The notes under the pieces were generated by a model. The model was given only the letters and a program-made list of their open reading frames with translations, had not been told where the DNA came from and did not search any database. DNA of 64,000 nucleotides, from contig NZ_MLQR01000029.1 in the NCBI RefSeq assembly GCF_001866005.1, positions 123,754-187,753 on the forward strand. Reading direction: 5' to 3'. The translations under genes and the position numbers were made by a program. Shown here one piece after another: positions 19,007 to 27,269 of the stretch; position 1 is the stretch's first letter, and the number at the start of each line of letters is the position of its first letter. This DNA comes from Anaerobacillus alkalilacustris. Lineage in GTDB: Bacteria > Bacillota > Bacilli > Bacillales > Anaerobacillaceae.

Positions 19007-19870
19007 TTATTTCAATACTTTTGCTAAATCTTCTCGCTCAATTTCAGAGAGCGGAACAAGTGGTAAGCGAACACCACCAACATCTATTCCTTTAAGCGCT
19101 AGTGCTGCTTTAACTGGGCATGGATTTGGAGCTTTGAACAATGCTTTAACTATTGGGAGAAGCTGTTGATGTAGTTTAGCTGCCTCTTTCAGATGGCCAG
19201 AATTAAATGCTGTTATCATTTGCTTAAACTCTTTTCCCACCACATGTGAAGCAACTGAAACGACACCATTTCCCCCTACAGCAAGTAAAGGAAGAGTTAG
19301 GCTATCATCTCCACTATATACGAGAAAATCATCAGGTGTTTCTGATATGATGGCAGTAACTTGATCTAAATTTCCACTCGCCTCTTTAATAGCGACAATA
19401 TTATCTATTTTTGATAATTCTACAACTAATTCAGACGTCATGTTTACAACTGAACGGCTAGGTATATTGTAGAGCATGACTGGTAAAGTAGTGGCATTTG
19501 CGATTGTTTTAAAATGTTCATACATACCTTTTTGAGATGGCTTGTTATAATATGGAGCTACAAGCATAACACCATCAACTCCAACACTCTCAGCCTTTTT
19601 TGTAAGCTCTATAGAAGTAAAGGTATTATTACTCCCTGTCCCTGCAATCACAGGTATTCGACCTGCTACAACTTTAACTGTATGCTCAAATAATGAAACC
19701 TTCTCATCAAAACTAAGAGTTGGCGATTCACCAGTCGTACCTGCAACCACTAAACAATCTGTCCCAGTATTGATTAAGTGTTCAATTAACTTAGTCGTTT
19801 TTGAAAAATCAACTCGGTTATTATGATCAAAAGGTGTTACCATAGCAGTAATTACTTGCCCAAAATTCAC
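19007..19870 (-). CDS. dapA: 4-hydroxy-tetrahydrodipicolinate synthase
   Basis: Condenses pyruvate with aspartate semialdehyde, the first step of the diaminopimelate/lysine branch and the source of the dipicolinate precursor. TIM-barrel aldolase: GTTGESPTL (pyruvate carboxylate site), the catalytic Tyr in LYNIPSRS and the Schiff-base Lys in VAIKEASG (about 160). The frame opens at 19891, but the GTG at 19870 has AAAGGGG upstream and starts the protein as MNFGQVITAMVTPFD, as in B. subtilis DapA (287 residues). It follows dapG after 0.65 kb of repeats. Confidence 0.97.
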   Translation of the reverse strand: MNFGQVITAMVTPFDHNNRVDFSKTTKLIEHLINTGTDCLVVAGTTGESPTLSFDEKVSLFEHTVKVVAGRIPVIAGTGSNNTFTSIELTKKAESVGVDGVMLVAPYYNKPSQKGMYEHFKTIANATTLPVMLYNIPSRSVVNMTSELVVELSKIDNIVAIKEASGNLDQVTAIISETPDDFLVYSGDDSLTLPLLAVGGNGVVSVASHVVGKEFKQMITAFNSGHLKEAAKLHQQLLPIVKALFKAPNPCPVKAALALKGIDVGGVRLPLVPLSEIEREDLAKVLK

Positions 19871-19913
19871 GTTATTCAACCCCTTTGTCATTCACATAAT
19901 TCAAGACTCATTT

Positions 19914-20176
19914 AAGAAAAGCGCAAGGCGCCCGCCTATCGGCGACAAACACTGGAAGGTCGGCAAGTAGCGGTCTGCTCTTTGACCGCAACTATGTGCT
20001 TCTGCGTCTTCTAGCATAGCTTCGTAGCAAGCTTCCTCGAAGCAAAGCTGCATGAAGCTATTCAGAGACGTTATTCAAGTAGTTATTGAAGTCAGTAGCT
20101 TGACTGAAGTGACCGAGCTCGTAGGCTGCTGGAGCTAGACAGTTTCCAAGTTAGTAATTTATAAATTCTGATACTG
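19914..20176 (+). repeat. Dispersed intergenic repeat, copy 3
   Basis: 5' variant AAGAAAAGCGCAAGGCGCCC with GCCTATCGGCGACAAACACT and GGTCGGCAAGTAGCGGTCTG (shared with copy 7 at 47.55 kb), then the common AAAGCTGCATGAAGC and GTGACCGAGCTCGTAGGC modules. It abuts copy 4 directly, so dapA and dapG are separated almost only by these two units. Confidence 0.85.
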
Positions 20177-20457
20177 CAAGAAAAGCGCAAGCGCCTTGGT
20201 CACGAGCAGCTGCTCCTGTGCCACTCCGTTTGCTCAAGAGCAAAGCCCCTCTATGGCTTCCGCGTGCTTCTGCGTCTAACTGCACTGCTTCGAAGTAGGC
20301 TTCCTCGAAGCAGTGTTTTGTGCGACGAGTAATCCCAGGAACAAAGTAGCATGAAGTATCTTCGGAGAAGGATCCAAGAAGTCATTGAAGCGACTGAGAT
20401 CGTAGGCGCTGAAGCTAGACAGTTTCCAAGTTAGAAATTTTATACTTTCTTACCTTG
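20177..20457 (+). repeat. Dispersed intergenic repeat, copy 4
   Basis: Common 5' end, then CACGAGCAGCTGCTCCTGTG and CCGTTTGCTCAAGAGCA (shared with copy 12 at 57.4 kb), an internal perfect hairpin CACTGCTTCGA/TCGAAGCAGTG (20283-20293 with 20305-20315), the GCGACGAGTAA module and the common 3' end. Confidence 0.85.
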
Positions 20458-20523
20458 GCACAAAAACTTCACTACGACGTAGTATTATTCAAATTTTTTT
20501 TGATTATCTAAAAATATTTCAGA

Positions 20524-21744
20524 TTAATTTTGATCTAGTTTAAATATTCGGTGCAGCGCATTAACAGCTTTTACCTTATCTTCTTCTTTTACTAATACCC
20601 AGATTGTTGTATGTGAGTCTGCCGATTGTAAAATACTGATATTTTCTTCTGCGAGACTGCCGACTATTTTAGCCGTAACCCCAGGAACACCTGTCATCCC
20701 AGCACCAATCACAGAAACTTTAGCAAGTTTTCTTGTTACGATAGGTTCATATCCCATACCTCTAAGAAGTTCAATTGCTTTATCTGTATTTTCATCCATA
20801 ACAGTGTAAACTACACCCATAAGATTAATATTTATAAAATCAACACTAATTCCTTCGTTCGCCATCGCTTTAAAAACTTGCGATTGAAGATTGTAATCTC
20901 CTTCTTTTGCTAAAACTTTGATTTGTGAAACATTTGAAACATAGGCGATACCAGTAACTAGTCTTTCTTCAACATCCATTCCACCACGTTGCTTATTCTC
21001 TGCAGTAACTAACGTCCCTTCTAAATCGGAAAAAGTAGAACGAATTTTAATTGGTAGCTTGGCATTCATTGCAATTTCCACCGCACGTGGATGGATAACC
21101 TTCGCACCTTGGTAGGCCATATTACAAACCTCATTGTATGTTACAGTATGAATAGATTTTGCTTCAGATACAATCCTAGGGTCTGCAGTCATTAATCCTT
21201 CAACATCTGTAAAAATATCAACCCATTCCGCTTGTACTGCAGCGCCCAGTGCGGTTGCTGAAGTATCACTTCCACCACGCCCTAACGTTGTTAACTCACC
21301 GTTAGGAGACATACCTTGAAATCCTGTTACAACAACACAATCATGATTTTCAAGTTTTTCTAATAAATATTCACATTTCATTTCAATAATTTTAGCGTTT
21401 GAGAAATCTTCATTAGTTCTAAAGCCTGCTTGCGCTCCAGTCATAGCCATTGTTTTTAATTTTAGACTTCCTAGTAAGTTACAAAAGACGACAGATGATA
21501 TCAATTCTCCACAAGACATCAATAGATCTTTCTCACGTTTCTTCACAAATGTTCCGGTCTCATTAGTAATTAAATTAAGGAGTGTATCTGTTGCATATGG
21601 ATCACCTTTTCGCCCAATGGCTGAGACAACCACTACTACTTTGTATCCTTCTTTAACAGCGGTAAGAACGTGTTTTGCAGCTAATGACCTTGTTTCTTCA
21701 TTTTTCAATGATGTTCCACCGAATTTTTGAACAATAATTTTCAT
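20524..21744 (-). CDS. dapG: Aspartokinase I (DapG)
   Basis: Phosphorylates aspartate, first step toward diaminopimelate, lysine, threonine and methionine; the B. subtilis DapG isozyme is feedback-inhibited by diaminopimelate and co-expressed with dpaAB and asd. Seen: KFGGTSL (about 6-12), GRGGSDTSA, and two C-terminal ACT domains (about 265-400). The frame opens with GTG at 21756; the ATG at 21744 with AAGAGGTG upstream gives MKIIVQKFGG and 406 residues, close to B. subtilis. A large hairpin separates it from asd. Confidence 0.95.
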   Translation of the reverse strand: MKIIVQKFGGTSLKNEETRSLAAKHVLTAVKEGYKVVVVVSAIGRKGDPYATDTLLNLITNETGTFVKKREKDLLMSCGELISSVVFCNLLGSLKLKTMAMTGAQAGFRTNEDFSNAKIIEMKCEYLLEKLENHDCVVVTGFQGMSPNGELTTLGRGGSDTSATALGAAVQAEWVDIFTDVEGLMTADPRIVSEAKSIHTVTYNEVCNMAYQGAKVIHPRAVEIAMNAKLPIKIRSTFSDLEGTLVTAENKQRGGMDVEERLVTGIAYVSNVSQIKVLAKEGDYNLQSQVFKAMANEGISVDFININLMGVVYTVMDENTDKAIELLRGMGYEPIVTRKLAKVSVIGAGMTGVPGVTAKIVGSLAEENISILQSADSHTTIWVLVKEEDKVKAVNALHRIFKLDQN

Positions 21745-21841
21745 TTCATAGTACACCTCTTTATAAGAGTATTATCTTTTATGAAAATAGCTTTAAAACT
21801 CTATTCAACGTATTTTATTGGCTTATTGTGTAATAAAAGTA

Positions 21842-21936
21842 AAGGCTGACTAAAAAGATGAAAGCTCCTAAAGATAAACTACGTTTATCAATCATTGTAC
21901 TTGATGATGGGCTATCTCACTTTTTACGTCAGCCTT
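21842..21936 (-). other. Large stem-loop between asd and dapG
   Basis: AAGGCTGACTAAAAAG (21842-21857) pairs with CTTTTTACGTCAGCCTT (21920-21936) with one bulge, enclosing an inner hairpin GATAAAC-GTA-GTTTATC. On the minus strand it starts about 20 bases after the asd stop and ends in UACUUUUAUU, so it can act as a terminator or attenuator that lowers dapG/dapA expression relative to asd. Confidence 0.6.
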
Positions 21937-21955
21937 CATGATTTTTTGATTACAT

Positions 21956-23005
21956 TTATTTTAGTAAACCAAGCTTAACTAAGCTTTCAGCAATTTGAAC
22001 TGAATTCCAAGCTGCTCCTTTTAATAAGTTATCCGAGACAACCCACATATGGAATCCTTTTTGATTATCTAAATCTTGGCGAATTCTCCCTATAAATACA
22101 TCATTTTTTCCAACAGAATTAATAGCCATTGGATAAACTTGGTTTTCTGGGTCATCTTCTAAGACTACACCTGGCGCTCCTTTTAATAAGGCTTTTATTT
22201 CGGCAACCGTTAAACCTTCTTTTTCAACTTCTATAAATAGAGATTCAGAATGTCCTGTTTCTACCGGAATTCTTACACATGTAGCCGCTACATGTAAATC
22301 TGGCATATCCATGATTTTTTTCGTTTCATTAATCATTTTCATTTCTTCAAATGTAAATCCGTTATCTTCGAATTTATCAATTTGTGGAATAGCATTAAAT
22401 GCAATTTGATAATGTTTTTTATCACTACCACACGGTAAAATTTCCGGAGTAAATTCTTTTTCTTCTAAAATAGATGCTGTTTGGTCCTTCATTTCCTTAA
22501 TTGCGTTTGCACCAGCACCACTAACTGCTTGATACGTTGATACAATAACTTTTTTCAGACCATATTTTTTACGAATTGGTTCTAATCCAACAACCATCTG
22601 AATAGTTGAGCAATTTGGATTAGCAATAATGCCATTATGGTTATGCAAAGCCTCTTCGTTTACTTCAGGAACAACTAGCGGTGTATTAGGGTCCATACGG
22701 AATGCACTTGTATTGTCTACACAAATCGCTCCTCTTTTAACTGCTTCTGGTGCTAATGCTTTTGAAACCGAACCTCCAGCACTAAATAAGGCGATTTGTA
22801 CACCTTCGAAACTTTCAGGAGTAGCTTCTTGAATAACTACTTCTTCACCTTTAAAAATAACTTTTTTCCCTGCTGATCGTTTTGATGAAAGTAATGTTAG
22901 TTTTGAGATAGGATAGTTACGTTCTTCCAATGTTTTTAACATTTGTTGCCCTACTGCACCAGTTGCTCCTACTACTGCTACGTGAAAACCTGTTTTCATT
23001 GCCAT
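21956..23005 (-). CDS. asd: Aspartate-semialdehyde dehydrogenase
   Basis: Reduces aspartyl phosphate to the semialdehyde used by DapA. 349 residues. NADPH motif GATGAVGQQ (about 13-20), catalytic Cys in [12 protein letters not shown] (about 130), and the conserved [10 protein letters not shown] near the C-terminus. ATG at 23005 after GAAGGGAG. Its place between dpaB and dapG matches B. subtilis, where the cluster serves dipicolinate production in the mother cell as well as growth. Confidence 0.97.
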   Translation of the reverse strand: MAMKTGFHVAVVGATGAVGQQMLKTLEERNYPISKLTLLSSKRSAGKKVIFKGEEVVIQEATPESFEGVQIALFSAGGSVSKALAPEAVKRGAICVDNTSAFRMDPNTPLVVPEVNEEALHNHNGIIANPNCSTIQMVVGLEPIRKKYGLKKVIVSTYQAVSGAGANAIKEMKDQTASILEEKEFTPEILPCGSDKKHYQIAFNAIPQIDKFEDNGFTFEEMKMINETKKIMDMPDLHVAATCVRIPVETGHSESLFIEVEKEGLTVAEIKALLKGAPGVVLEDDPENQVYPMAINSVGKNDVFIGRIRQDLDNQKGFHMWVVSDNLLKGAAWNSVQIAESLVKLGLLK

Positions 23006-23322
23006 GATGATAGACTCCCTTCTAAATTTAAAAGTGATTTTTTAATTGTTTAAACCTTAGAGCAATACTTTTTTGTTTACCTATACTATCATTTAAATAT
23101 ATTAATAATAGTATAGGATAGGCCTTCTTTTTAATATTTTTTCACTACTAATGAAAAAATGTGGATATAGAATAGCGTACTTCAAGAAAAAATACGATAT
23201 TATATATCAACTAAAGCCTTAGTATTAAATCTAACATCCATACATATGGGTTATATCTTATCATACTCTTTAGCAATTGAAAACGGGTCAACGACCTTAC
23301 ACTAAGACTCTCGTAAGGTAGA
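23006..23322. other. Gap between dpaB and asd
   Basis: About 317 AT-rich bases. It holds a 10-bp perfect inverted repeat CCTATACTAT/ATAGTATAGG (23080-23089 with 23108-23117) about 75 bases before asd, which could be an operator or overlap a promoter, and a short ACCTTAC/GTAAGGT hairpin (23295-23320) just after dpaB without a U-run. No open frame. Confidence 0.45.
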
Positions 23323-23919
23323 TTAAGAATCTTTGTATCTCTCAACAAGGACTGGTTGTACTTGCTTTCCTTTAAGTGCTGCTTCTATAGTATCTTGCAG
23401 TGAACTCATTCTAGCTACTAATGAATTCGGCTTTTTAAAAGGATCGTCTTGCCCATATGGTATAAAATAAATATTTTTAGTAGCCATTAATTTCATGATA
23501 TTCATCCCGTTTAATCCTAGGGCATCATTAGTAGATATACCTAAAACTACAGGTTTTAAGTTTCTTAATGTCGCTTTAGCAGCCATTAGAACTGGTGAAT
23601 CTGTAAGAGCGTTAGCTAGCTTACTTGCGGAGTTCCCAGTTAACGGCGCGATTACCATACAATCTAATGGAGTTTTTGGACCAAAAGGTTCTGCTTTTAC
23701 AATGGTATCTACAATTTCCTCATTTGTAATTTGTTTTATTTGTGCCAACCAATCTGCGCTGTCTCCAAATTTCGTATCCGTTGTCTTTACTACATGCGTA
23801 ACAAATGGCGTTACCTTTGCGCCGGCATCAACCAATTTTTTCATCTCGGGAAGAACAGCACTATACGTACAGTGTGATCCTGTTAATCCAAAACCTATAT
23901 GCTTGCCTTTTAATGTCAT
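23323..23919 (-). CDS. dpaB: Dipicolinate synthase subunit B
   Basis: SpoVFB, 198 residues, the flavoprotein-like subunit of dipicolinate synthase, made in the mother cell late in sporulation; dipicolinate gives spores heat resistance. Seen: GLTGSHCTYSAVLPEM near the N-terminus and VIAPLTGNSASKLANALTDS, typical of the phosphopantothenoylcysteine-decarboxylase-like fold. It overlaps dpaA by 4 bases and has GAGGAGG before its ATG. Confidence 0.96.
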   Translation of the reverse strand: MTLKGKHIGFGLTGSHCTYSAVLPEMKKLVDAGAKVTPFVTHVVKTTDTKFGDSADWLAQIKQITNEEIVDTIVKAEPFGPKTPLDCMVIAPLTGNSASKLANALTDSPVLMAAKATLRNLKPVVLGISTNDALGLNGMNIMKLMATKNIYFIPYGQDDPFKKPNSLVARMSSLQDTIEAALKGKQVQPVLVERYKDS

Positions 23920-24818
23920 GATTGATCCTCCTCAATATTGTTTTGTTCTTCAATGAGCAACTTTGAAAGAACATTTGCGATAATTTGCCCTGCTGTTTTT
24001 GGGGCAACAATACCTGGCAGACCTGGTGCAAGCATTGCTTTAATACCTCTTTTTTCTGCATAACGAAAATCTGTACCACCCGGTTTAGAAGCTAAATCTA
24101 TAATGAGTGATCGTGTAGGCATTTTCGAAATTATCTTGGCTGTTAATACCATAGCAGGAATTGTATTAATACATACATCAATATTCTCTACTTTCGATTC
24201 AAGCTTTGATAACTCTATTGGCTCAAACCCCATTTCATAAATACGAGCTAATAGATTACTTTGGTTTGCAGCCACTTTCACATTTGCACCAAGAGCATGA
24301 AATGCCCTTGCGACTGTCATGCCTACTCTACCAAAGCCTAATACAACAACGTTAGAACGATGAATAGTAATATCAGTGTTTTGAATTACCATCATTAACG
24401 TTCCTTCCATCGTTGGGATGGAATTGTAAATAGCTACATCATTTCTCTCAAATAGTTCTAACAGCTTTCTATCCGCGTCTTTAACAATTTTTTTTAGATA
24501 TTGATTACTTATTCCAGAAAATACAGTACAATACTCAGGCGTTGCTTTTAAATGATCTACTTTTAATACAATTTTTTCGTTTGAAAAAATTGTTTCAATT
24601 TCACCTTCTATGCTAGTTCCACTAACTGGTAAGACAATTGCTCCAACTGTACGAAAGTCAACATGTTCTAGTTGAACTTTTGTAGCTCCAACAAAACCTT
24701 CGTCTAACTGATCAAAACCTATTAGTGAAATTTTTGCATCAAGCTCAATCAATTTGCGAATCACTTCAAGCTGTCTAGCATCGCCACCAATAACCGCAAC
24801 ATGTTTCCCTGTTAACAT
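23916..24818 (-). CDS. dpaA: Dipicolinate synthase subunit A
   Basis: SpoVFA, 300 residues, the NAD(P)-binding subunit that oxidises the DapA product to dipicolinate. N-terminal domain (AVIGGDARQLEVIRKL) and a Rossmann domain with VLGFGRVGMTVARAFH (about 155-170). Coupled to dpaB by an ATGA overlap. ATG at 24818 after AAAGGGGAG. A sigma-K-like promoter lies about 80 bases upstream, as expected for a mother-cell gene. Confidence 0.96.
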   Translation of the reverse strand: MLTGKHVAVIGGDARQLEVIRKLIELDAKISLIGFDQLDEGFVGATKVQLEHVDFRTVGAIVLPVSGTSIEGEIETIFSNEKIVLKVDHLKATPEYCTVFSGISNQYLKKIVKDADRKLLELFERNDVAIYNSIPTMEGTLMMVIQNTDITIHRSNVVVLGFGRVGMTVARAFHALGANVKVAANQSNLLARIYEMGFEPIELSKLESKVENIDVCINTIPAMVLTAKIISKMPTRSLIIDLASKPGGTDFRYAEKRGIKAMLAPGLPGIVAPKTAGQIIANVLSKLLIEEQNNIEEDQS

Positions 24819-24894
24819 TGTTTCTCCCCTTTCTCACTGTTGTGCGTTTTAAATCGTTACACAGGGGAATACTTCCTTATAATTAATTCAAAAT

Positions 24895-24922
24895 CATATT
24901 ATGTAACATTCACCTATTTGGT
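24895..24922 (-). promoter_or_regulatory. Possible sigma-K promoter of dpaA
   Basis: Minus-strand -10 CATAATATG (24895-24903) fits CATANNNTA in most positions; an ACC about 16 bases upstream (24920-24922) fits the short sigma-K -35. The -35 sits inside a 7-bp palindrome ATTCACC/GGTGAAT (24908-24926). Family knowledge says dpaAB is a sigma-K operon; the exact site is an inference. Confidence 0.4.
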
Positions 24923-25107
24923 GAATAGGAAGGTACTTAACTATTCATTTTATTTTGGACTGTTTAATCGCGACGATAAAATACAAAAAGAGTATAACTT
25001 CTTCTCTAAAGGCGCAGTATGTGTCATACATTAATAAAGCCGAACTTCCATCAGTAGGTCTTACTGCCCATTATGAGTGGGATAAATAGGCTCACTAATA
25101 TAACAAG

Positions 25108-25362
25108 CAAGAAGAGCGCAAGCGCCTTGGTCACGAGCGAAAGGCACTGGAAGGCCTTTGACAGAAGCCGCTCTTTGGCTTCCGCGTGCTTCTGCGTCTA
25201 ACAGCACTGCTTCGAAGTAGTCTTCCTCGAAGCAAAGTAGCATGGAGTATATTCAAGAAGTAATCCAAGAAGACAGAAGTCAGTAACTTGACTGAAGTGA
25301 CCGAGATCGTAGGCTGCTTGCGCTAGACAGTTTCAAGTTAGAAATTTATAAATTCTGATTAT
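25108..25362 (+). repeat. Dispersed intergenic repeat, copy 5
   Basis: CAAGAAGAGCGCAAGCGCC start, the GGTCACGAGCGAAAGGCACT and GCTCTTTGGCTTCCGCGTG modules of copies 1 and 2, CTGCTTCGAAGTAG, and the common 3' end to AAATTTATAAATTCTGATT. A 60-codon frame runs through it on the minus strand but is a by-product of the repeat. The rest of 24819-25581 holds the dpaA promoter region, a terminator and a structured element. Confidence 0.85.
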
Positions 25363-25365
25363 AAC

Positions 25366-25404
25366 AAAAAGGGTGTGAAATCATCATCGATTTCACACCC
25401 TTTT
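25366..25404 (-). terminator. ymxH terminator (bidirectional)
   Basis: AAAAAGGGTGTGAAATC pairs with GATTTCACACCCTTTT (14+ bp stem, 7-base loop), with a U5 tail on the minus strand. It ends the mlpA/ymxH side before the dpaA promoter region. Confidence 0.9.
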
Positions 25405-25463
25405 GTTGCCATTTCATTTTCAATCTTAATTAATCAAACTGATTTGTACTTAAGGGTCATAGA

Positions 25464-25527
25464 CCCACCTCTAAGCGTAGCGTAGGTGGGAACTTCCATT
25501 CAGGTGGAGTTGAGACTCCATCTGAAT
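25464..25527. other. Two tandem hairpins, possible IS200/IS605-type remnant
   Basis: CCCACCT/AGGTGGG (25464-25470 with 25484-25490) is followed after AACTTCC by ATTCAGGTGGAGT/ACTCCATCTGAAT (25498-25510 with 25515-25527, one G-T pair). The CCCACCTCTAAGCG...AGGTGGGA wording resembles the right ends of TnpB-type elements and echoes the element at 1250-1324; no tnpB or tnpA is nearby. Inference only. Confidence 0.45.
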
Positions 25528-25581
25528 TTCCGATGTTTTAGCGAAGCTAGAACGAGCTCTCTACTTAGTTTATAGTTACCT

Positions 25582-25821
25582 TTATTTCTTATCAACATCA
25601 ATTATTATCATATCGGTACCAATTTTTATGATTTGGCGCCAGTGAACAGTTACTTCTTTTTCTTTTTTCCCTAAACCAAACCACTTCATAGAAGGGATAA
25701 TAAAAGATTCAATTTTACCAGTTTCCTCATCAATTACAAGATCAGTCTGCCCTAAGATACCAAGCCTCTCACCTTTATCATAATCAATAATCTCTTTCCC
25801 ACTTATCTCACTTAATCTCAT
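25582..25821 (-). CDS. ymxH: YmxH/YlmC family sporulation protein (PRC-barrel)
   Basis: Small PRC-barrel protein of 79 residues (MRLSEISGKEIIDY, GERLGILGQTDL, HWRQIIKIGTDMIIID). Family members of this type are induced in sporulation but have no assigned biochemical role. ATG at 25821 after AAGGATGAG. It lies beside mlpA as in B. subtilis, though the strong mlpA terminator at 25902-25936 intervenes, so it needs its own promoter. Confidence 0.88.
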   Translation of the reverse strand: MRLSEISGKEIIDYDKGERLGILGQTDLVIDEETGKIESFIIPSMKWFGLGKKEKEVTVHWRQIIKIGTDMIIIDVDKK

Positions 25822-25901
25822 AATAATCTCATCCTTCCTTTACTAATAATTCCTTCTATATTATTATCATATTCAAGATATTATTAGAGATAGTACTATT
25901 A

Positions 25902-25936
25902 AAAAACCTTTAGACAGGAATTGTCTAAAGGTTTTT
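25902..25936 (-). terminator. mlpA terminator
   Basis: AAAAACCTTTAGACA (25902-25916) and TGTCTAAAGGTTTTT (25922-25936) form a perfect 15-bp stem with a 5-base loop and a U6 tail on the minus strand. Confidence 0.93.
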
Positions 25937-26010
25937 AAGATAAACTCCAACCAGTGTAGAATTCCTTCTCCTTCGGTGGTTGTTCTCTAAAATGACTATT
26001 TAAAAATAAT

Positions 26011-27246
26011 TTAAACCCCTGTCGGTAGTTTCCCTTGTGGGCTTATTAAAGATAACGAATACGGCTGGCTAAAAAGGTTTTTGCTTAGTTTATTTACGTT
26101 AGTTATCGATACTCGATTTATTTCATCAATAATTTCATCTAGAGATCGATGCCTTTTAAGCAGTAACTCATTTTTCCCATTTCTGCTCATACGGCTATTC
26201 GTGCTTTCTAAACTAAGCATTAAATTCCCTTTTAATTGTTCTTTACCTTTGGTTAATTCTTTTTCAGTAATACCTTGATTCTTGATACTGTTTAACGTCT
26301 CCATCATCGTGTCAAATAGCTCATCTAATTGATTAGGGGCCGTCCCACTATATACTGTTAACATTCCGTTATCATGGTAAGAAGAATGGTAAGAAAATAC
26401 AGAATATGCTAATCCTTTTTTCTCCCTTACTTCCTGAAATAATCTGCTACTCATACTTCCACCTAAAATATTATTTAATAGCACAAGGCTATAAATATCC
26501 TGATGTCCAATCGGAAGACCATCGAACCCTAAGCAAAGGTGCGCTTGTTCTGTTTCTTTTTTCCTAACTAGTTTTTCTGCTAAGAAACTAGGTGTAACGT
26601 ACTCACGCTCTACACCACTTTTCTTAACATCTTTAAAAATCGCTTCGACTTTTCCAATAAAATCTTCATCAACATTTCCAGCAATAGAAATTACAACATT
26701 TTCAGCGGTGTACTGCTGGGCCATATAATCTCTTAATGTACGTTCAGAAAAGGATTTTAACGTTTGTTGAGTACCTAATATTGGATAGCCCAAAGAGTGA
26801 GTTCCAAAACTTGCTTGCGCTAACAAATCGTGTACAATATCGTCTGGAGCGTCCTCGTACATCTTAATTTCTTCAAGTACTACATTTTTTTCTTTTTCTA
26901 ATTCTTTCTCCTCAAAAAGAGAATGAAAGTACATATCAGAAAGTACATCGAGAGCAATACTAGCATGATCGTCTAAAACTTTTGCATAGTAACAAGTATA
27001 TTCCTTAGATGTAAATGCATTTACTTGACCACCAATTCCATCAAATGCCTCGGCAATTTCTTTGGCAGAACGTGTTTTTGTACCTTTAAAAAACATATGC
27101 TCTAAAAAATGGGATACACCATTATCTTCTGTTGTTTCAAAACGAGAGCCTGTTCCAATCCAAATACCTATTGAAACGGACCTAACCGTTGGTATTTTTT
27201 CTAGAACTATTCTTACACCATTGGGAGTTTCAAACTTTTGTATCAA
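26011..27246 (-). CDS. mlpA: M16 zinc peptidase MlpA (YmxG)
   Basis: Processing-peptidase-like zinc protease, 411 residues, with HFLEHMFFKGT (HxxEH, about 46-50) and the second-half NNILGGSMSSRLFQEVREKKGLAYS region (R/Y pair). In B. subtilis the homologue affects aprE expression; the natural substrate is unknown. TTG start at 27246 with a strong AGGAGG 8 bases upstream. It follows ylxY by 23 bases and is likely co-transcribed with it. Confidence 0.93.
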   Translation of the reverse strand: MIQKFETPNGVRIVLEKIPTVRSVSIGIWIGTGSRFETTEDNGVSHFLEHMFFKGTKTRSAKEIAEAFDGIGGQVNAFTSKEYTCYYAKVLDDHASIALDVLSDMYFHSLFEEKELEKEKNVVLEEIKMYEDAPDDIVHDLLAQASFGTHSLGYPILGTQQTLKSFSERTLRDYMAQQYTAENVVISIAGNVDEDFIGKVEAIFKDVKKSGVEREYVTPSFLAEKLVRKKETEQAHLCLGFDGLPIGHQDIYSLVLLNNILGGSMSSRLFQEVREKKGLAYSVFSYHSSYHDNGMLTVYSGTAPNQLDELFDTMMETLNSIKNQGITEKELTKGKEQLKGNLMLSLESTNSRMSRNGKNELLLKRHRSLDEIIDEINRVSITNVNKLSKNLFSQPYSLSLISPQGKLPTGV

Positions 27247-27269
27247 TCTTTTTTCCTCCTAAAATTGTT

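Noticed and set aside
20458..20523. Lysine riboswitch near dapG/dapA
   Set aside because: The spaces before dapG and dapA contain a simple stem-loop and dispersed repeats; none of the conserved lysine aptamer blocks was seen.
23495..23956. 153-codon plus-strand frame over dpaB
   Set aside because: Antisense to dpaB, which has clear family sequence and a ribosome-binding site; composition is typical of a shadow frame.
25061..25243. 60-codon minus-strand frame in the dpaA-ymxH gap
   Set aside because: It lies within dispersed repeat copy 5; the frame is not kept in the other copies.
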